Source of the DNA: a virus
Virus record (IMG/VR): IMGVR_UViG_3300042452_000717
Location: 1 to 50,940 of that record
DNA length: 50,940 nucleotides
Reading direction: 5' to 3' (one strand)
Made by a program: the position numbers and the translations under genes. Below are positions 50,802 to 50,940 of the stretch, piece after piece (position 1 is the stretch's first letter; every line of letters starts with the position of its first letter). The notes under the pieces were generated by a model. The model saw only the letters and a list, made by a program, of their open reading frames with translations. It was not told where the DNA came from and searched no databases.

Positions 50802-50841
50802 TGGCGGGTCGCGCGCGGGACGGGGGTGGGGAGGGGTGGCC

Positions 50842-50940
50842 GGGGGGTTTCGGCGGGGAATGGCGATGGATGATCCCTCATCCCTCCTCACCCGCCTTCC
50901 TCCGCTCTGGGTCCCCGTGGAGCACCTGGGAGTCCCGTTT
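50842..50940. repeat. 99-bp direct terminal repeat, right copy
   Basis: Identical to bases 1-99. See the left copy for interpretation. Confidence 0.95.

Larger units (their letters stand above)
50172..50841. other. 670-bp noncoding control region
   Basis: No reading frame has a good start or coupling. It contains: the 14-bp motif shared with 3309-3322 (50281-50294); a consensus TTGACA (50377-50382), without a matching -10, overlapping an inverted repeat CAAGGG (50381-50386) / CCCTTG (50401-50406); the palindrome set at 50705-50801; and a copy of GTGAGAGGTAG (50561-50571). It is upstream of the leftward block and, across the junction, continues at 1-354. Confidence 0.55.

Noticed and set aside
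1-50940. CRISPR array or insertion sequence
   Set aside because: No regularly spaced repeat-spacer series and no transposase or terminal inverted repeats were seen.

Overview
The window is one complete, circularly closing dsDNA phage genome. Bases 1-99 recur exactly at 50842-50940, so the unit is about 50,841 bp and the contig ends are arbitrary. It is GC-rich (about two thirds by eye, not counted), tightly packed, and often uses GTG starts that overlap the preceding stop (GTGA, ATGA, TGATG, or an 8-nt GTGGCTGA). The P22-type portal of about 700 aa, the head-to-tail adaptor candidate, and an ejection-protein block in place of tape-measure and tail-tube genes suggest a short-tailed (podovirus-like) virion. 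The encoded lipoprotein with a perfect lipobox fits a diderm host, but the host cannot be named from the sequence.

Layout. (1) 355-3274 is mainly leftward and holds a DUF1376-like replication initiator (2417-3274) with unknown partners; two small rightward genes (847-1518) sit inside it. An origin-like cluster lies within the initiator gene. (2) 3275-3539 is a divergent control region with candidate promoters and a terminator. (3) 3540-37402 is one long rightward late block: packaging (terminase), portal, scaffold, major capsid protein, head and neck proteins, two giant LamG-type proteins (1411 and 1007 aa), small tail proteins, and an ejection set of 191, 670 and 2713 aa. It ends with a signal-anchored protein, an unknown protein and an alpha/beta-hydrolase-like protein. 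The 2713-aa protein carries a ParB-like motif and a zincin HExxH motif, as in phage polyvalent proteins.

(4) 37399-50171 is a leftward, probably early, block. Read in transcription order it has a 78-aa protein, a MoxR/CobS-like AAA+ ATPase translationally coupled to a VWA-domain protein, an acidic protein, a 40-aa membrane peptide, a 125-aa protein, a YqaJ/lambda-type exonuclease with a RecT annealase, a coiled-coil protein, a run of very small unknown genes, a RusA resolvase, a beta-helix lipoprotein and an HNH protein. (5) 50172-50841 plus 1-354 is about 1 kb without a convincing gene.

A family of 15-bp palindromes (consensus GTCCA-N5-TGGAC) occupies the two long gaps of the leftward block, at 46431-46500 and 50705-50801, and looks like a shared operator set. 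No DNA or RNA polymerase, helicase, integrase, classical repressor or endolysin was recognised. The phage therefore appears to use the host replisome and RNA polymerase, to recombine its DNA with exonuclease/RecT/RusA, and either hides its lysis enzyme inside another protein or has one I do not recognise. The least familiar parts are the ATPase-VWA pair, the palindrome set, the polyvalent ejection protein, the beta-helix lipoprotein and the tiny-gene cluster.
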